A stretch of DNA of 64,000 nucleotides from positions 620,001 to 684,000 of the forward strand of contig JAPDOI010000375.1 of NCBI GenBank assembly GCA_029168955.1, in the 5' to 3' direction. Shown here one piece after another: positions 12,246 to 22,829 of the stretch. The notes beneath the pieces were generated by a model. The model saw nothing but the letters and a program-made list of their open reading frames with translations, ran no database searches and was not told where the DNA came from. The position numbers and the translations under genes are program-made. Source of the DNA: Aplectana chamaeleonis. Its lineage: Eukaryota; Nematoda; Chromadorea; Rhabditida; Cosmocercidae. Numbering within the stretch: position 1 is the first letter of the stretch; every line of letters begins with the position of its first letter.

Positions 12246-12350
12246 TGGAAACTCACAGAAGACATACTACTAGTCAACAACCATCAGCTGAGCACAACAA
12301 ACACGACAAAAAGAGCAATTCTGAGTTCAATAGCTTCAGTATACGATCCC

Positions 12351-12545
12351 ATGGGATGGCTAACTCCTCTCATGTTAAAACCAAAACAGTTCTTCCAGTA
12401 CCTTTGGACGAAGGATTACGACTGGGACACACAACTGACAGCCGCAGATGCCCAAAAAGTGGTACGATATTCTATTGGAAACTGGAAATGTTGGAATAAA
12501 ACTACCAAAAAAAAATGGCGGACAAGTCAGCTAGCCATAGCTTGA
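12351..12545 (+). pseudogene. RT thumb/connection fragment, copy 1
   Basis: A short frame reading [16 protein letters not shown] and [10 protein letters not shown], the conserved connection segment between RT and RNase H in Pao elements. It shifts frame near 12455 because of an extra A, and again around 12490-12510. In copy 2 the same region is out of frame from an A-run change at about 20959, so the two copies are broken at different points. Confidence 0.75.
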
Positions 12546-12991
12546 TTCTTTTCGCAGATGCTAGTAAAACTGCCATGTGTTCCGTAGCATATCTCGTCTA
12601 TGATGGAAGAGTTAACCTCCTCATGGCCAAGTCAAGACTTCCAAAAAAGAACGAAAATGGCACCATTCCAAAACTTGAAATGAACGCTCTTATAATGGCA
12701 GCAAGGCTTGCGGTGACGATTATTGAAGAACTCCAGCAAACCATCAAGATTAATGCAATACAAATCTTCACAGACTCTCAAATAGTTCTGCAATGGTTGA
12801 AGAAAATTGAGCCAGATAAGAACGTTGGGCGTCTCGTTTCTAACAGACTGAAAGAAGTTATAGCAATTGTCGAGAACCTCCAAGAAAAGAGACTAATGAC
12901 GAAATTCGGGTACATAAGCACTGATGAAAATCCCGCAGATGTTGGAGCTAGAGGAGCAATGGCAAAGGAGTTTCAACAAACCATCTGGTGA
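12515..12991 (+). pseudogene. RNase H segment, copy 1 (intact catalytic set, stops at a TGA)
   Basis: One continuous frame contains all four RNase H acidic residues: Asp in FADASK (12557), Glu in PKLEMNA (12677), Asp in FTDSQ (12773) and Asp in NPADVG (12938). RNase H removes the RNA strand during reverse transcription. The frame ends where copy 2 has TGG and this copy has TGA (12989-12991). From about 12640 onward the sequence is unusually different from copy 2, with some thirty substitutions in 500 bp. Confidence 0.85.
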
Positions 12992-13149
12992 AAAGGTCCT
13001 GATCTGCTGTCCCAGCATGCCACTCATTGGCCAGCTTAAAATCAACCCTTTCTGCTAAACTTGGAAAACGAAACTATTCATGGAAATGTTCTGTCAGTGA
13101 ATAGAGGAGATACTCCATCGATACTGTTCACTTAGCTCGATTCTCAACT

Positions 13150-13401
13150 TTGTACAAGCTCGAAACCACGGCTGCATACGTTCTACGCTTCATCGCGAAT
13201 GTATCAAGAGTACTTCCGGAACGTACAAAACGACGGCTGGAGACGACAATCCCGGAAATGCTAGCCCAAAAGGGAACAGAACAGTTGAAGTCCGGAAACA
13301 TCCAACAAGCGAGAAAATTCATCTGGAAAATCCATCAGCAACGATTCAAGAAAATCATTTTGGCAACAACGAATAATCACCTAAATATCAAAAAAGGATG
13401 A
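13150..13401 (+). pseudogene. RNase H-integrase linker, copy 1
   Basis: A frame of about 84 codons reading YKLETTAAYVLRFIANVSRV through IHQQRFKKII. It corresponds to the helical linker before the integrase zinc domain and is nearly identical to copy 2. It is separated from the RNase H frame by a missing A near 13129 and from integrase by extra bases near 13395 and 13492. No catalytic motif lies here. Confidence 0.7.
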
Positions 13402-13521
13402 TGATGGAATCTACAGATGCTATGGACGGCTAGGCAAGAGTAATCTATCGAAGAGCGCAAAACTGCCTGTGATACTAGCTCCAGAGACGGATTTTCGCGA
13501 AATTAGTGATTCAAAAGGCAC

Positions 13522-14193
13522 ATGGTCAATACCACTGTTCTGTTGCACATACCATGGCAAACGATCCGACAGCACTTCTGGATTCCGCGATTGCGTAAAC
13601 AAGTGAAAATGGCAGTACGAGGTTGTATTCCATGTCAGAAGTTCAACAGCCTGCCGTTCCGCTACCCTGAGGCCAAGAATCTGCCATCCAGGAGAGTAAT
13701 CGAAAGCAGGCCATTTCTTCATGTCGGCATGGACATGTTTGGTCCTCTACATCTCAAAGAAACCAGCGAAGCTTCTGATAGCACCTCGAAGGCGTATGGT
13801 TCAATCTTCACATGCGCTGTGACAAGACTAATTCACCTGGAATTGTTGCCAGACGCGAGTACATCTTCGGTGATTAACGCCCTAAGAAGATTCGTTGCCA
13901 GAAGAGGCACTCCAGAGAGCATAACCTGCGACAACGCCCCGTCATTCAAGCTCGGCCAAGATATACTTGCGGAAGCTTACAAGGAATGGATGGAAAACAG
14001 TGAACTAAAGCGATTTGGTATGCAACAAGGAATCGAGTGGAAGTATATCACGCCGTACGCCCCTTGGAAAGGCGGATTTTACGAAAGGCTAATTCAATCC
14101 GTGAAGAACGCCATGTACAAAGCCGTCGGACGCAAAAAGTTAAACTTCGAAACCACTACGACACTTCTAACCGAAATTGAAGCTCTGTCTTAA
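13522..14193 (+). pseudogene. Integrase core, copy 1 (D,D,E all in one frame)
   Basis: The CIPC half of the zinc-binding domain and the whole catalytic core are in one frame. Catalytic residues are Asp in VGMDMFGP (13732), Asp in TCDNAPSF (13930) and Glu in GGFYERL (14083), with 50 residues between the second Asp and the Glu, a wide spacing typical of BEL-type integrases. The enzyme joins element DNA to the host site. The upstream His pair falls in another frame because of an extra base near 13561. The frame ends at 14193 after an extra base near 14188. Copy 2 has the core split between the second Asp and the Glu. Confidence 0.88.
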
Positions 14194-14932
14194 CAGCCGT
14201 CGCTTTGACGTACGTTGAAGCGGAAAGGGAGGAAGAATCACCTACAATTAGGCCCATAGACTTCATTCAAAAAGATATTTGTCTAACTCTACCCGTTGGA
14301 ACTGCAATATGAAGCTACGCAGCAGGATCCTGACTACCGCCCGCCCGAGAATCTCATTCTCCTACGAACGAGATATCAAGCAGTGGAAGCTTTGGAAAGC
14401 TCTTATCAGTTGACAAAGAAAATTCTGGAAGGTGTGGCATTCGAACTACTCTGACAGAACTGAGAGCATTTCACCAAAAATCTCTTAAACAAGGAAAGTC
14501 AACTTCGAAAAGCCCAAAGATCGGACAAGTCGTTCTTTTGATGGACCCCAACCTACCGAGAAATGCATGGAGTATGGGAAGAATTACAGCAATCAACTCG
14601 ACCAGCGAAGTTGAGTTCAGATCAACAAAAGGAAGAGTAATAAGAAGACCGATCAACCTCCTCATACCACTCGAGTTGGAAGAAGATCGGCAAGACGATG
14701 CTCTTCTGACTTCAACGGAGTGCAAACCTCCACCACGATACAACTTGAGAAAAGATCTCGATCGGAGCGATCGGGAAACAGCTCCCAACCAACAGAGGAC
14801 AATGGTGCGCGAGAAGTTGCGAAGAAAGATTGCGTACCCATCAAAGTCCTGCCCGGAGTATCGCGACTATCGCGAGAACAACAAGGAGAAGACCTAGGGG
14901 AGACCGGGCAAGACCGGGCTCCTTCACAATGA
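14194..14932 (+). pseudogene. Integrase C-terminal domain, copy 1 (frameshifted; ends in 3' LTR)
   Basis: The region matches the small beta-rich domain that follows BEL integrases. Fragments read TIRPIDFIQKD, PENLILLRTRYQ and, from 14538, MDPNLPRNAWSMGRI. Indels near 14199, 14227, 14286, 14420, 14446 and 14536 scatter the first half over frames. The second half is open from 14538, shifts near 14753, and the frame equivalent to copy 2 ends at the TGA at 14930-14932, 74 bp inside the 3' LTR. The last 24 or so codons are therefore LTR sequence. Confidence 0.75.
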
Positions 14933-15121
14933 AGCGATATCACGGAAGAACAAACAACTTGAATGTGATACTGTGATCATTTATGTTTTGTTATTGTGTG
15001 ATATGATAATGAACGCTACCCTATAAAAGGGTTAGCTCGGTGTGCATACTTCACTTGTGAATAAATCGCTTCCCCTCGACGGCCTCGATACAGCAGCAAA
15101 GCCCAGAAGCGGGCTTCTACA
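14859..15121 (+). repeat. 3' LTR of copy 1
   Basis: A 263-bp terminal repeat, partner of 8626-8887. TATAAAAG is at 15022 and AATAAA at 15060. It shares CAAAGCCC with the 3' LTR of copy 2, while both 5' LTRs have CACAGCCC. No purine-rich tract lies directly upstream: the bases before it read GCCCGGAG, so second-strand priming is unexplained or the tract is degenerate. Confidence 0.93.
15060..15065 (+). terminator. Polyadenylation signal in 3' LTR, copy 1
   Basis: AATAAA in the R region of the 3' LTR, where the element transcript would be cleaved and polyadenylated. The same signal is at 23635 in copy 2. Confidence 0.6.
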
Positions 15122-15126
15122 ATCAG
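15122..15126. repeat. Target site duplication, right (ATCAG)
   Basis: Matches 8621-8625. The satellite resumes here in the correct register, continuing AAGTCATATGC. A similar uninterrupted monomer with GTCATATGC is found at about 7787, so the monomer type hit by the insertion exists elsewhere in the array. Confidence 0.8.
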
Positions 15127-17224
15127 AAGTCATATGCACTTTTCACGACGTCCCGATGACGTCATCAGAAGCCAGATGCACTTTTCACGACGTCCCGATG
15201 ACGTCATCAGAAGCCAGATGCACTTTTGACAACGTCCCGATGACGTCATCAGAAGCCCGAAGCACTTTTGACGACGTTCCGATGACGTCATCAGAAGCCC
15301 GAAGCACTTTTGACGACGTTCCGATGACGTCATCAGAAGCCAGATGCACTTTTGACAACGTCCCGATGACGTCATCAGAAACCAGATGCACTTTTCACGA
15401 CGTCCCGATGACGTCATCAGAAGCCCGAAGCACTTTTGACGACGTTCCGATGGCGTCATCAGAAGCCCGAAGCACTTTTCACGACGTCCCGAGGACGTCA
15501 TCAGAAACCAGATGCACTTTTTCACGACGTCCCGATGACGTCATTAGAAGGCCGAAGTACTTTTGACGACGTCCCAATGACGTCATCAGAAGCCCGATGC
15601 ACTTTTCACGACGTCCCGATGACGTCATCAGAAGCCAGATGCACTTTTCACGACGTCCCGATGACGTCATCAGAAGCCAGATGCACTTTTGACAACGTCC
15701 CGATGACGTCATCAGAAACCAGATGCACTTTTGACGACGTCCCGATGACGTCATCAGAAGCCCGAAGCACTTCTGACGACGTTCCGATGACGTCATCAGA
15801 AGCCAGATGCACTTTTGACGACGTCCCGATGACGTCATCAGAAGCCCGAAGCACTTTTCACGACGTCCCGATGACGTCATCAGAAGCCCGAAGCATTTTG
15901 GCGACGTTCCGATGACGTCATCAGAAGCCAGATGCACTTTCACGACGTCCCGATGACGTCATCAGAAGCCAGATGCACTTTGACAACGTCCCGATGACGT
16001 CATCAGAAACCAGATGCACTTTTGACGACGTCCCGATGACGTCATCAGAAGCCCGAAGCACTTCTGACGACGTTCCGATGACGTCATCAGAAGCCAGATG
16101 GACTTTTGACGACGTCCCGATGGCGTCATCAGAAGCCCGAAGCACTTTTCACGACGTCCCGAGGACGTCATCAGAAACCAGATGCACTTTTGACGACGTC
16201 CCAATGACGTCATCAGAAGCCAGATGCACTTTTCACGACGTCCCGATGACGTCATCAGAAGCCCGAAGCACTTTTGACGACGTCCCAATGACGTCATCAG
16301 AAGCCATATGCGCTTTTCACGACGTCCCGATGACGTCATCAGAAGCCAGATGCACTTTTCACGACGTCCCGATGACGTCATCAGAAACCAGATGCACTTT
16401 TCACGACGTCCCGATGACGTCATCAGAAGCCCGAAGCACTTTTGACGACGTTCCGATGACTTCATCAGAAGCCAGATGGACTTTTGACGACGTCCCGATG
16501 GCGTCATCAGAAGCCCGAAGCACTTTTTGACAACGTCCCGATGACGTCATCAGAAGCCAGATGGACTTTTGACGACGTCCCGATGGCGTCATCAGAAGCC
16601 CGAAGCACTTTTCACGACGTCCCGAGGACGTCATCAGAAGCCCGAAGCACTTTTGACGACGTTCCGATGACGTCATCAGAAGCCAGATAGACTTTTGACG
16701 ACGTCCCGATGGCGTCATCAGAAGCCCGAAGCACTTTTCACGACGTCCCGAGGACGTCATCAGAAACCAGATGCACTTTTGACGACGTCCCAATGACGTC
16801 ATCAGAAGCCAGATGCACTTTTCACGACGTCCCGATGACGTCATCAGAAGCCCGAAGCACTTTTGACGACGTCCCAATGACGTCATCAGAAGCCATATGC
16901 ACTTTTCACGACGTCCCGATGACGTCATCAGAAGCCAGATGCACTTTTCACGACGTCCCGATGACGTCATCAGAAGCCAGATGCTTTTTTGACAACGTCC
17001 CGATGACGTCATCAGAAGCCCGAAGCACTTTTCACGACGTCCCAGTGACGTCATCAGAAGTCGTATGCACTTTTCACGACGTCCCGATGACGTCATCAGA
17101 AGCCAGATGCACTTTTCACGACGTCCCGATGACGTCATCAGAAGCCAGATGCACTTTTGACAACGTCCCGATGACGTCATCAGAAGCCCGAAGCATTTTG
17201 ACGACGTCCCAGTGACGTCATCAG
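15122..17224. repeat. Satellite array B between the two retroelements
   Basis: About 50 monomers of 42 bp. The stretch 15241-16757 matches 23821-25340 downstream of copy 2 monomer by monomer at an offset of about 8,580 bp, including the rare block GATGGCG, CGAGGACG, five-T, and the one-base-short GCATTTTG monomer. The last monomer ends CCCAGTGACGTCATCAG just before copy 2, the same rare CCCAGTG form that precedes copy 1. Another CCCAGTG monomer that continues uninterrupted lies at about 17040. No gene is present. Confidence 0.95.
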
Positions 17225-17485
17225 TATCGCGACTATCGCGAGAACAACAAGGAGAAGACCTAGGAGACCGGGCAAGACCGGGCTCCTTCACAATGAAGCG
17301 ATATCACGGAAGAACAAACAACTTGAATGTGATACTGTGATCATTTATGTTTTGTTATTGTGTGATATGATAATGAACGCTACCCTATAAAAGGGTTAGC
17401 TCGGTGTGCATACTTCACTTGTGAATAAATCGCTTCCCCTCGACGGCCTCGATACAGCAGCACAGCCCAGAAGCGGGCTTCTACA
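17225..17485 (+). repeat. 5' LTR of copy 2
   Basis: A 261-bp terminal repeat. TATAAAAG is at 17386 and AATAAA at 17424. The G run in CCTAGG is only two bases here, against three or four in the others. It shares CACAGCCC with the 5' LTR of copy 1, a variant absent from both 3' LTRs. Confidence 0.93.
17386..17393 (+). promoter_or_regulatory. TATA box in 5' LTR, copy 2
   Basis: TATAAAAG after CCC, at the same place as in the other three LTRs. The polyadenylation signal follows 38 bp later at 17424, again implying a short R region. Confidence 0.75.
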
Positions 17486-17497
17486 TGGTGCATCGGC
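17486..17497 (+). other. Primer binding site, tRNA-Gly-like (copy 2)
   Basis: TGGTGCATCGGC directly after the LTR, identical to copy 1 at 8888. After these 12 bases the sequence departs from the tRNA-Gly complement I remember. Confidence 0.7.
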
Positions 17498-17749
17498 TCT
17501 GTTGAATCTGGGATCGATACGTGTGGCAACTGGCTGGAATCTAGCACAAGCGCTAGAAGACGTTGGCTCCTGTTGTCTGCCTGGTGGAATTGGCTCGACA
17601 ACGCTCGATCGATTTGAGCTGGTGCTTGATCATTGTGGCTGCTGGTTGGTCGATCAAGGTATCCTAGAAGGTGCGTCTTCAATCTTCACTGTCCTGTGAT
17701 AAAAGGCTAGATTTGTCCATCGCTCCGTGTGTCACCTCTGTTTACTGCT
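17498..17749 (+). other. Untranslated leader of copy 2
   Basis: Leader between the primer site and the first Gag ATG. It is open in one frame for part of its length, but a coding role is unlikely given its place and its indels relative to copy 1. No other feature is recognised. Confidence 0.6.
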
Positions 17750-18406
17750 ATGTCGTTGAGGACTCACAAAGGAAGGGTGTCTCGTACCCAAAATCGGCTC
17801 ACGAGAGCTGTTAACAGTGCTCCAAAGCTGACCGCACGATCCGACGTTGAAGAATCTCGCACTTCACGAGGTGGTGCCCTGTCGTTGAGGACTCATAAGG
17901 CGAGAGTAACCAGGTCAAAGAATCTACTCACGAGAGCGGTGAGCGATGCTTCGGATGTCATCGAACAATCAGAGGCGGACGGGTCACGTCTTCCACGAGA
18001 GCAGTTAGAGCACCAGCTACTTAAAGTTAAGCAGTCAATACGAGTGCTTGACGCAGCCATGATTTCGATGGAAGAAGCGATGGATAAGCTCGAGCTTGGA
18101 TATGAGGGACTCGAAGAAGACGAACGCTCTACTGGACTTGAGGATATTCAAGAGTACCAGCTCTCAACAGATGAAGTGATGGAGAAAGCTGAGAGACTGA
18201 AGCTGGATCTGCTAGAACACGAAGTTGGAGTCGAAGTCACACTCCAGCGAATGGAACCACCAGTGATCCAAACAACTGATTTCACAAGGCGACAATCACT
18301 GCTCCCAACACTGCCAGTCCCCAACTTTTCTGGAAGAAACTGGGAATGGGACAACTTCTGGCAAATCTTCAGAACCAATGTTCACGATCAACCGATACCT
18401 CCTTGA
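17750..18406 (+). pseudogene. Gag N-terminal half, copy 2 (ends at a frameshift)
   Basis: The first ATG in frame is at 17750; the same frame is open a little upstream but only from a GTG. The protein opens MSLRTHKGRVSRTQNRLTRA, and 43 codons later a second, similar block reads SLRTHKARVTRSKNLLTRA, so the basic N-terminus is an internal duplication. A coiled-coil-like helical stretch follows (about residues 80-150) and then the PNFSGRNWEWDNFWQIFRT segment typical of BEL Gag before the capsid region. A missing C at about 18400 creates an early TGA; copy 1 keeps the frame at this point. The product would be the structural capsid precursor in the cytoplasm. Confidence 0.85.
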
Positions 18407-21078
18407 TGAAATTTAATTATCTGATCAAGGCACTCCAGGGTGATGTGAAGGAAGCCACTTCGCGTTTTCAAATCACGGAAGCTAACTACATGGAAGCCGT
18501 TCAATGGCTGCAGAAGCGCTATGGCAACAATGAGACCATCATTGATCAACTCTATAGAAGGCTGGAGAACCTCAAGGCAGAGGGACCGTCCACTCGTCAG
18601 CAACGGAAACTCTTGGATCAAATCGCGACATCCATGGCTCAGTTGGCAACAAAAGAAGAAGACGTGAACCAGAGGCAATTGCTCACGCAAATCTTCAGAA
18701 AATTCAATGAGCGAATCCAACTGAAAATTTTAGAGAAGAAATCAGAGCTCAGGAATTCTAAGGATTGGAGCTGGGACAAGTTCTACTCTGAAGTGGACGA
18801 CATCATCACTAAGAAAGAGATTATCGAAGAAGCCCAAGCATCATCAGGCAGTACCAGTCGCAACACGATCACTGAAAACGCAGTCACTATGAACTCTTGG
18901 AGCAGAAACAGACGACAGTTTCAGCCCTCCGAATGCCTCTACTGCAAGCAGGCCTCTCACCGTTCGGTCGACTGCCCGACGACACCCCTCAGTCAAAGAA
19001 CAGCATTCTTCAATCGTAACAGGCTTTGCAGGAACTGCGGACGTTCGGATCACAATGCCGAAGCTTGTAGCAAGCGAGGATGCAGAATATGTGGACAGAA
19101 ACACCACACTTCGTTGCACAATCCTCAACGTTCTCCTGGACACAACCAAACCGGAGACAACAATCCAAGGCCACAAAGTTACACAACCTCAAGGCAAGCT
19201 AGACCCACAACGCAAACCTTCGTTTCAAGTCATCCCGATGACAACGAAGTCTCATTTCCAGTACAGAACAGTCAAGCCGTGATGCAGATCAGCAAGCAAT
19301 CTACGCAAAGGGCTCAGCTTCTCACTGGATCAGCACAAATAATCGGTCCGATCAAGTCACAGAATACAAGGATTCTTCTTGATACCGGTTCAGAATTGTC
19401 ATTCATACACTCATCCATAGTGGATGATCTACAGCTGCCGCGTGTAGGACGTGAACTTCTTCGCCTGAACACTTTTGGATCCAACGAAACAAGAGAAACA
19501 TATCACGACATCGTATCAGTCAAGCTCAAAGACATTCAAGGACGCATCTTGGAGTTCAAACTCTATAAGAGCGACGTCATAACTAGTCATGTAGCGACAC
19601 CATACTATGACATGGAGGATATAAACTTCATCAGAGAGAACGGAATTCGGCTCTCACTGTTGCCAGCAAAGGCAACAGATCCTCAGATTTTACTTGGTTG
19701 CGACCAACTCTGGCAAGTCATAAAAGATGGGATTATGAAGCTTCCTTCAGGCCTCCATCTGATTTCAACCTCATTCGGATACACGACGTCTGGAAAGGAG
19801 TCTGATGTGACGCAAACCAACGCTCACGTTCAACTAACTATGCCCAAAGACGAAGAGCAAAGCAAATGGGAACAGTTCCTTACCTTTGAGTCATCAGGAA
19901 CAGAGGAGTTTACTGGACCCCATCACCTGGAGAAACAGCAAATCAACGAAGCAGTGCTGAAGCGCTTTAACGAAACGATCGTCAAAAGGCCAGATGGATA
20001 TCACGTCCGACTGCCATGGAAGGACAATCATGAACATCTTCCAGATAACAGACAAATAGCCGAAGCGAGACTGCAAGGACTCTTTCGCACATGCCAAACC
20101 AACTCCCGTTTCCTTGAGGAATACGATCAAATTTTCAAGGATCAACTCGCAAAGGGCATTCTGGAAGAAGCTCCAGAAGTTCAAGACGGTCAAGGCAAGA
20201 TAATTCACTATCTACCGCATCATGCTGTCATCACACCTGAAAAGAAGACGACACCAAAAAGAATAGTCTTCGACGCATCGGCGCATTATAGAGGCAAACC
20301 GAGCCTCAACGACGTTCTTCACCAAGGCCCTCTCATACTGCCGAAACTCATTGGAATGATGCTGCGTTTTCGAACTGGAAGAATAGAAGTAACATCCGAT
20401 GTGGAAAAAGCCTTTCTTCAAGTGCGGCTCCAGGAAGAAGATCGTGACGCGACCAGATGTCTGTGGGTGAGAGACGTTTCAAAACCACCTACGAAGGACA
20501 ACACAGTGGTCTATCGCTTCACCAGAGTCACCTTCGGAATCAATGCATCACCATTCCTTCTGGCAGCAACAATACGATTTCACCTAAACTCAGCAAAAGA
20601 AGAACCTGGATTTCTGGAGGAGATAAATACCAACCTCTACGTCGACAACCTATTCTTCAGCGCTGAAAGCACACAGGAAGCCTTGAAGAAATACCAGACT
20701 TCGAAGAAAATCTTTGAAGAGCTGAACATGAACCTAAGAGAATTCACTTCGAACGACCCCAACTTCAACTCCCAAATCAATCCTAAGGATATGTCACAGG
20801 AGAAGCAACCGAAGGTACTCGGGATTCGATGGAAACCCACAGAAGACATACTACTAGTCAACAACCATCAGCTGAGCACAACAAACACGACAAAAAGAGC
20901 AATTCTGAGTTCAATAGCTTCAGTATACGATCCCATGGGATGGCTAACTCCTCTCATGTTAAAAACCAAAACAGTTCTTCCAGTACCTTTGGACGAAGGA
21001 TTACGACTGGGACACACAACTGACAGCCGCAGATGCCCAAAAGTGGTACGATATTCTATTGGAAACTGGAAATGTTGA
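18406..21078 (+). pseudogene. Gag C-terminus, protease and reverse transcriptase, copy 2
   Basis: The longest coding frame of the element. In order it contains capsid-like helices (AVQWLQKRYGNNE, WSWDKFYSEVDDII) and zinc knuckle 1, CLYCKQASHRSVDC (18934). Knuckle 2 is CRNCGRSDHNAEAC (19027), and a third with His in place of the last Cys is CRICGQKHHTSLH (19081). The protease DTGSELSFI follows at 19381. Reverse transcriptase has its catalytic Asp in SDVEKAF (20398) and the YVDN box at 20638. No stop separates gag from pol, as in other BEL elements, so one polyprotein is expected. The frame leaves the conserved path near 20959, where an A run is one longer than in copy 1, and stops at 21078. 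Confidence 0.92.
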
Positions 21079-21240
21079 AATAAAACTACCAAGAAAATGG
21101 CGGACAAGTCAGCTAGCCATAGCTTGATTCTTTTTCGCAGATGCTAGTAAAACTGCCATGTGTTCCGTAGCATATCTCGTCTATGATGGAAGAGTTAACC
21201 TCCTCATGGCCAAGTCAAGACTTCCAAAAGAACGAAAATA
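21079..21240 (+). pseudogene. RNase H N-terminal part, copy 2 (out of frame)
   Basis: This sequence matches the first third of the copy 1 RNase H segment. It includes the first catalytic Asp (FADASK, codon 21140), but a five-T run at 21131 and an A run at 21229 put it out of frame with both neighbours. No single frame in this copy carries all four acidic residues. Confidence 0.75.
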
Positions 21241-22583
21241 GCACCATTCCAAAACTCGAAATGAACGCTATTACAATGGCAGCAAGGCTTGCGGTGACGA
21301 TTATTGAAGAACTCCAGCAAACCATCAAGATTAATGCAATACAAATCTTCACAGACTCTCAAATAGTTCTGCAATGGTTGAAGAAAATTGCGCCAGATAA
21401 GAACGTTGGGCGCCTCGTTTCTAACAGACTGAAAGAAGTCAAAGCGATTGTCGAGAATCTCCAAGAAAGGGGGCTAGTGACGAAATTCGGATACATAAGC
21501 ACTGATGAAAATCCCGCAGATGTTGGAACTAGAGGAGCAATGGCGAAGGAATTTCAACAAAGCATCTGGTGGAAAGGCCCTGATCTACTGTCCCAGCAGG
21601 CCACTCATTGGCCAGCTGAAAATCAACCCTTTCTGCTAAACTTGGAGAACGAAGCAATCCATGGAAATGTTCTGTCAGTGAATCGAGAAGATACTCCATC
21701 GATACTGTTCAACTTAGCTCGATTCTCAACTTTGTACAAGCTCGAAACCACGGCTGCATACGTTCTACGCTTCATCGCGAATGTATCAAGAGTACTTCCG
21801 GAACGTACAAAACGACGGCTGGAGACGACAATCCCGGAAATGCTAGCCCAAAAGGGAACAGAACAGTTGAAGTCCGGAAACATCCAACAAGCGAGAAAAT
21901 TCATCTGGAAAATCCATCAGCAACGATTCAAGAAAATCATTTTGGCAACAACGAATAATCACCTAAATATCAAAAAGGATGATGATGGAATCTACAGATG
22001 CTATGGACGGCTAGGCAAGAGTAATCTATCGAAGAGCGCAAAACTGCCTGTGATACTAGCTCCAGAGACGGATTTCGCGAAATTAGTGATTCAAAAGGCA
22101 CATGGTCAATACCACTGTTCTGTTGCACATACCATGGCAAACGTCCGACAGCACTTCTGGATTCCGCGATTGCGTAAACAAGTGAAAATGGCAGTACGAG
22201 GTTGTATTCCATGTCAGAAGTTCAACAGCCTGCCGTTCCGCTACCCTGAGGCCAAGAATCTGCCATCCAGGAGAGTAATCGAAAGCAGGCCATTTCTTCA
22301 TGTCGGCATGGACATGTTTGGTCCTCTACATCTCAAAGAAACCAGCGAAGCTTCTGATAGCACCTCGAAGGCGTATGGTTCAATCTTCACATGCGCTGTG
22401 ACAAGACTAATTCACCTGGAATTGTTGCCAGACGCGAGTACATCTTCGGTGATTAACGCCCTAAGAAGATTCGTTGCCAGAAGAGGCACTCCAGAGAGCA
22501 TAACCTGCGACAACGCCCCGTCAGTTCAAGCTCGGCCAAGATATACTTGCGGAAGCTTACAAGGAATGGATGGAAAACAGTGA
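21183..22583 (+). pseudogene. RNase H C-terminal part and integrase to second Asp, copy 2
   Basis: A 466-codon frame; true homology starts near 21232, the codons before that being an out-of-frame overlap. It holds RNase H Glu (21258), Asp in FTDSQ (21354) and Asp in NPADVG (21519), then the linker. The integrase zinc domain is complete, with the His cluster AHGQYHCSVAHT (22101-22130) and CIPC (22203-22214), followed by catalytic Asp 22311 and Asp 22509. An extra base near 22521 throws the frame off before the catalytic Glu and it stops at 22583. Bases 21229-21705 belong to the patch that is about 6% different from copy 1. Confidence 0.9.
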
Positions 22584-22616
22584 ACTAAAGCGATTTGGTA
22601 TGCAACAAGGAATCGA

Positions 22617-22829
22617 GTGGAAGTATATCACGCCGTACGCCCTTGGAAAGGCGGATTTTACGAAAGGCTAATTCAATCCGTGAAGAACGCCATGTACAAA
22701 GCCGTCGGACGCAAAAAGTTAAACTTCGAAACCACTACGACACTTCTAACCGAAATTGAAGCCTGTCTTAACAGCCGTCCTTTGACGTACGTTGAAGCGG
22801 AAAGGGGAGGAAGAATCACCTACAATTAG
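22617..22829 (+). pseudogene. Integrase catalytic Glu segment, copy 2
   Basis: A short frame with WKGGFYERLIQSVKNAM, whose Glu (codon 22662) is the third catalytic residue, and then CLNSRPLTYVEAE. The true frame begins at about 22640, where a C run is one base shorter than in copy 1. It leaves the path again at a G run near 22803. It is a fragment of the same integrase as the preceding frame. Confidence 0.8.

Larger units (their letters stand above)
8626..15121 (+). mobile_element. BEL/Pao LTR retrotransposon, copy 1 (full length, non-functional as assembled)
   Basis: A 6,496-bp element with two LTRs, a primer binding site, and recognisable gag, protease, reverse transcriptase, RNase H and integrase segments in the BEL/Pao order. 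It interrupts the satellite exactly in register: removing the element and one copy of ATCAG restores a normal monomer. Family assignment rests on the RT block with PHHAV, FDASA and PSLNDVL signatures, RNase H placed between RT and integrase, and the C-terminal domain after the integrase core. No env-like frame exists between pol and the 3' LTR. More than 30 one- or two-base length differences from copy 2 break the coding frame, about three quarters of them extra bases in this copy. Confidence 0.95.

Noticed and set aside
14194..14858. An env-like gene in the element
   Set aside because: The space between the integrase core and the 3' LTR is filled by the integrase C-terminal domain; no signal peptide or membrane segment is seen.
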